Positions 32,084-34,470 of a stretch of 34,470 nt of DNA are shown piece after piece. The notes under the pieces are model-generated. The model was not told where the DNA came from, searched no databases, and saw only the letters and a list, made by a program, of their open reading frames with translations. Both the position numbers and the translations under genes were made by a program. The DNA lies in the NCBI GenBank assembly GCA_947166015.1, contig CAMVCQ010000013.1, positions 1 to 34,470 on the forward strand. The letters are read 5' to 3'. Every line of letters starts with the position of its first letter. The stretch's first letter is position 1. The DNA is from an uncultured Lachnospiraceae bacterium (lineage in GTDB: Bacteria; Bacillota; Clostridia; Lachnospirales; Lachnospiraceae).

Positions 32084-32088
32084 GTCAA
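32060..32088 (-). promoter_or_regulatory. Consensus promoter of hipBA
   Basis: TTGACA (32088-32083), 17-bp spacer, TATAAT (32065-32060). The -35 box is formed by the last coding codons of the radical-SAM gene (AAC TTG ACA), and the spacer is the right arm of the inverted repeat. Confidence 0.85.
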
Positions 32089-32982
32089 GTTCCTCTTAAA
32101 ACAAATAGGGCTTATCTCTAAACGAAGTCGATTTAATACTCTCTTTTTATCTGCACTCCAAAGTGGTGCGATTAGTAACTTTTTATCACCATCACCGGTG
32201 ATGCGATGTATAACTACCCGTGGAGGTATCAACGCGACACATTCTTTTACCAGGTCAACATATTCCTCCAGTTCAAGTACATCTATATGTCCCTGATGAA
32301 ATTCTTCTGCAAGATCTGTCCCTTCAAGTATATGTAGAAGCTGAAGCTTGATACCGTTCACTCCACTATCTACAACATAAGACACGGTTTCTTTGATATC
32401 ATCTTTTGTTTCCCCCGGAAGGCCGATTATCACGTGAGTGATCACTTCGATCTGTCTTTTTTTCAATTCTTTTACTGCCCGGTCATAATCAGATAACGGA
32501 TAACCCCGACGTATGTAGTTAGCAGTCCGCTCGTGAATAGTCTGAAGTCCCAACTCCACCCAAACCGGTTTTATCTTGTTTATTTCATCCAACAGATCAA
32601 GCACATCCTCCGGCAGACAGTCCGGTCGCGTCGCTATGGAAAGAGCCACGATATCCGGGTGGGAGATAGCTTCTTCGTATAATCTTCGGAGTCTGTCAAC
32701 CGGGGCGTAGGTGCCGGTAAACGCTTGAAAATAAGCTATATACTTTCCATTTTTATTCTTTTTTTCGACGAGCTTTTTACCCTGCTCGATCTGCTCAGTC
32801 ACGGAAAGTTTTGGATCACCGGCGAACTCGCCTGATCCACCTTGCGAACAAAATATACAACCATTTTCACCTTTGGTTCCATCGCGGTTCGGACATGTAA
32901 AACCGGCATTGATGGAAACCTTATATACCTTGCATCCAAATCTGGTCCGATAATATGAATTAACAGATGTATAAGTAAGCAT
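32080..32982 (-). CDS. TIGR01212-type radical SAM protein (YhcC-like)
   Basis: 300 residues. The cluster-binding cysteines are C30, C42 and C45 (FTCPNRD..., GCIFCSQGG), the Elp3/TIGR01212 spacing rather than CxxxCxxC. Further motifs are YFQAFTGTYAPVDRLR, VWVELGLQTIHERT, THVIIGLPGET and GIKLQLLHILEGTDL. Length matches the family, which uses a 4Fe-4S cluster and SAM; a precise reaction is not assigned. AAAGGAG lies six bases before the ATG. The stop codon is the first base triplet of the terminator/operator, and the promoter is in repeat copy 2. Confidence 0.92.
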   Translation of the reverse strand: MLTYTSVNSYYRTRFGCKVYKVSINAGFTCPNRDGTKGENGCIFCSQGGSGEFAGDPKLSVTEQIEQGKKLVEKKNKNGKYIAYFQAFTGTYAPVDRLRRLYEEAISHPDIVALSIATRPDCLPEDVLDLLDEINKIKPVWVELGLQTIHERTANYIRRGYPLSDYDRAVKELKKRQIEVITHVIIGLPGETKDDIKETVSYVVDSGVNGIKLQLLHILEGTDLAEEFHQGHIDVLELEEYVDLVKECVALIPPRVVIHRITGDGDKKLLIAPLWSADKKRVLNRLRLEISPICFKRNLT

Positions 32983-33012
32983 ATCCAGCTCCTTTATTAT
33001 TTCAAACGTAAC

Positions 33013-33044
33013 ACAGGAGCAGGAAAATCCCTTCCCGCTCCTGT
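33013..33044. repeat. Hairpin between repeat promoter 2 and the radical-SAM gene
   Basis: ACAGGAGC-A-GGAA pairs with TTCC-C-GCTCCTGT (12 pairs, one mismatch). There is no T-run. The left part is shared with 28798-28819 near copy 1, where the stem is broken. Confidence 0.5.
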
Positions 33045-33148
33045 CTGTTTACAACGCTTCGCTTAAAAAATCTGGTTTGTACGATCATCTTCAAACCTCC
33101 CGGTTATCCGACAATCTCCAGTGTGTTGTACTTTTTCAAACAGCACTC

Positions 33149-33280
33149 TCCTTATTATTTATTTGTTTTTAACAATATCACGTTTTCCCTTCCTTGTCAA
33201 TCTGCAAATCCTTCATTTTTAGTGTAGTTGAAGTGACAAAAGCGAATCTTTTGGCTTTTTCGGATATCATTTTTAAAAAA
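33149..33280. repeat. 132-bp intergenic repeat, copy 2
   Basis: Same length as 28881-29012 and without gaps. It lies in the 401-bp gap between the radical-SAM and EamA genes. Upstream (33045-33148) only unconvincing short frames are seen; downstream (33281-33383) is A/T-rich with a possible weak plus-strand promoter and the RBS of the EamA gene. Confidence 0.8.
33172..33200 (-). promoter_or_regulatory. Minus-strand promoter in repeat copy 2
   Basis: TTGACA (33200-33195), 17 bp, TATTGT (33177-33172), the same elements as in copy 1; here it would drive the radical-SAM gene. Confidence 0.65.
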
Positions 33281-33383
33281 ACTCTTTAAGGTTTACGTTT
33301 TTTTAATATAAATTATTATTCTTTACAATTGCAGGAAGAAGTGATAGACTTACGGATAGATTAATTCTGACGGAGGTATCTCG

Positions 33384-34307
33384 TTGAGCGTTAAAGTAAA
33401 AACAATGCTTGTAGCTGCTTTTTGCTGCATTCTTTGGGGAAGTGCATTTCCTATAATAAAGATCGGATATGAGTACTGGGGGATCGCAGGCTCGGATACG
33501 ATGGGGATCATAGAGTATGCCGGACTACGATTCTTTTTGGCGGGTTTTCTTGTGATAGTGTTTGGAAGTATACAGAGAAAAAAGCTCATCCTCCCCACAG
33601 CTAAAGAGATTCCATTATTTATAGTTTTAAGTTTATTTCAGACGATAGGACAGTATATATTTTTTTATGTTGGACTCGCACATACTTCCGGAGTTAACGG
33701 AGCGATCATCAACTCGCTAAATACTGTTTTTGCGATAATTGTAGCCAGCCTTGTTTTCAAATCAGAAAAGCTAAACTCAAAAAAAATAATAGGTTGTATT
33801 TTGGGAGTGATAGGAGTATTTTTGATCTCGTTTGATGGAAAAGATATCACGTTCAATCTCCTGGGCGACGGCTTGATCATCCTTACTGCCCTCAGCTATG
33901 GTGTTTCATCAAATCTGATAAAAAAGTTTTCAAAAGATCATGATACGGTCATGCTCAGCGGATATCAATTTATGTTTGGTGGATTGGTTATGACTGTTGT
34001 CGGAGTGATCGGAAGAGACGGGATTGTTTTGTATGATTTTTCCAATCTGGGACTTGGGATCATCGTACTGATTTACTTAGCACTTGTTTCCAGTGTAGCA
34101 TATACACTTTGGGGGCTGCTTCTGAAGAAAAATGATGTGTCAAAGATTGCTGTATATGGCTTTGTAACGCCTGTAGCGGGAGTGATTCTTTCAATGATCA
34201 TTCTTGGCGAATCATCGATAGTAGGGTGGATTTATATCCCGGCTTTGCTGCTTGTTTCGTTGAGTATCATTGTTGTGAATCATACCGGTACCGATTCCCG
34301 AGTTTGA
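33384..34307 (+). CDS. EamA/DMT-family transporter
   Basis: 307 residues with ten predicted membrane segments arranged as two EamA repeats, each with the usual start (LVAAFCCILWGSAFPIIKIGYEYW and GLIILTALSYGVSSNLIKKFS). These drug/metabolite transporters export amino acids, amines or other metabolites; the substrate is unknown. The start is TTG at 33384, chosen because GGAGG lies seven bases upstream and no ATG fits. The stop is followed by no clear terminator. Confidence 0.85.
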   Translation: MSVKVKTMLVAAFCCILWGSAFPIIKIGYEYWGIAGSDTMGIIEYAGLRFFLAGFLVIVFGSIQRKKLILPTAKEIPLFIVLSLFQTIGQYIFFYVGLAHTSGVNGAIINSLNTVFAIIVASLVFKSEKLNSKKIIGCILGVIGVFLISFDGKDITFNLLGDGLIILTALSYGVSSNLIKKFSKDHDTVMLSGYQFMFGGLVMTVVGVIGRDGIVLYDFSNLGLGIIVLIYLALVSSVAYTLWGLLLKKNDVSKIAVYGFVTPVAGVILSMIILGESSIVGWIYIPALLLVSLSIIVVNHTGTDSRV

Positions 34308-34346
34308 TATAAAGCTCGCAAAAACTTCTCAGCCTTCGCCGTTTTG

Positions 34347-34470
34347 TCACATTACTTCGCTGCTTACCTCCTCAACGATCGGATCAATATAGGATATATC
34401 CGTCCAGTCAGCCCTCTCATCATCGCGAGCTTCCATCAATCCCTTTTCCCATACCTCATACTCGTTGGGA
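34347..34470 (-). CDS. 3' end of an unidentified gene, cut by the window edge
   Basis: A frame open to the right edge ends at TGA 34349-34347. The visible 40 residues (NEYEVWEKGLMEARDDERAD..., then DIVEEVSSEVM-like acidic tail) are rich in acidic residues and lack a recognisable motif. The 39 bp to the EamA stop hold nothing else. Confidence 0.5.
   Translation of the reverse strand, partial: PNEYEVWEKGLMEARDDERADWTDISYIDPIVEEVSSEVM

Noticed and set aside
33045-33148. Short minus-strand ORF with GGGAGG before ATG, about 28 codons
   Set aside because: No protein-like composition, not conserved in the other repeat copy, and it runs through the hairpin at 33013-33044.
1-34470. tRNA, rRNA, CRISPR or integrase genes
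   Set aside because: No cloverleaf, rRNA core, spaced repeat array or recombinase motif was found by reading both strands.

Overview
The window is A+T-rich chromosomal DNA with Gram-positive style Shine-Dalgarno sites (AAGGAGG variants) and many consensus sigma-A promoters. The gene content fits an anaerobic member of the Clostridia, most likely Lachnospiraceae (Butyrivibrio-like): lysine-rich secreted proteins with bacterial Ig-like domains, an Amt transporter fused to a P-II domain, a P1B-ATPase paired with a small DUF6110/DUF1490-like protein, a C_GCAxxG_C_C protein and a DUF4143 ATPase. The taxon is inferred from content, not from a marker gene. I saw no rRNA, tRNA, CRISPR array or phage module.

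Left part (1-16.8 kb): a 5'-truncated secreted subtilase overlaps an alpha/beta hydrolase. Next come a two-gene metal-transport operon (PacL-like small membrane protein plus P1B-ATPase), a C_GCAxxG_C_C redox protein whose start is disturbed by a short dispersed repeat, and an MFS exporter. A 225-bp MITE-like element with 16-bp terminal inverted repeats and an 8-bp target duplication precedes the amt-PII gene, whose short leader holds an intrinsic terminator. Then follow purF, a ClC channel, a cytoplasmic ParB-like/BMP fusion protein, and a YtrA-type GntR-ABC operon with a perfect 22-bp operator.

Middle part (16.8-28.8 kb): a second copy of the dispersed repeat lies in a hairpin-rich leader that duplicates the RBS and start codon of a secreted M13 metallopeptidase with an Ig-like domain. 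After it come an acyltransferase, a decayed GNAT remnant, a DUF4143 ATPase with 33-bp tandem repeats next to its promoter, and a flavodoxin. A five-gene minus-strand directon follows: S58/DmpA-type peptidase, CmpB-like membrane protein, two tandem transglutaminase-like LRR proteins and an Ig-like secreted protein.

Right part (28.8-34.5 kb): a TetR regulator and flavoprotein with two operators in the promoter, a hipBA module whose promoter and operators coincide with the terminator of the upstream radical-SAM gene, an EamA transporter, and the 3' end of an unidentified gene. A 132-bp intergenic block carrying a minus-strand promoter occurs twice (28.9 and 33.2 kb).

The best candidates for something undescribed are the RBS-duplicating repeat, the ParB-like/BMP fusion, the overlapping terminator/operator/promoter of hipBA, the repeat array at the DUF4143 gene and the attenuator-like amt leader. 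All of these come from reading the sequence; no database search was run.
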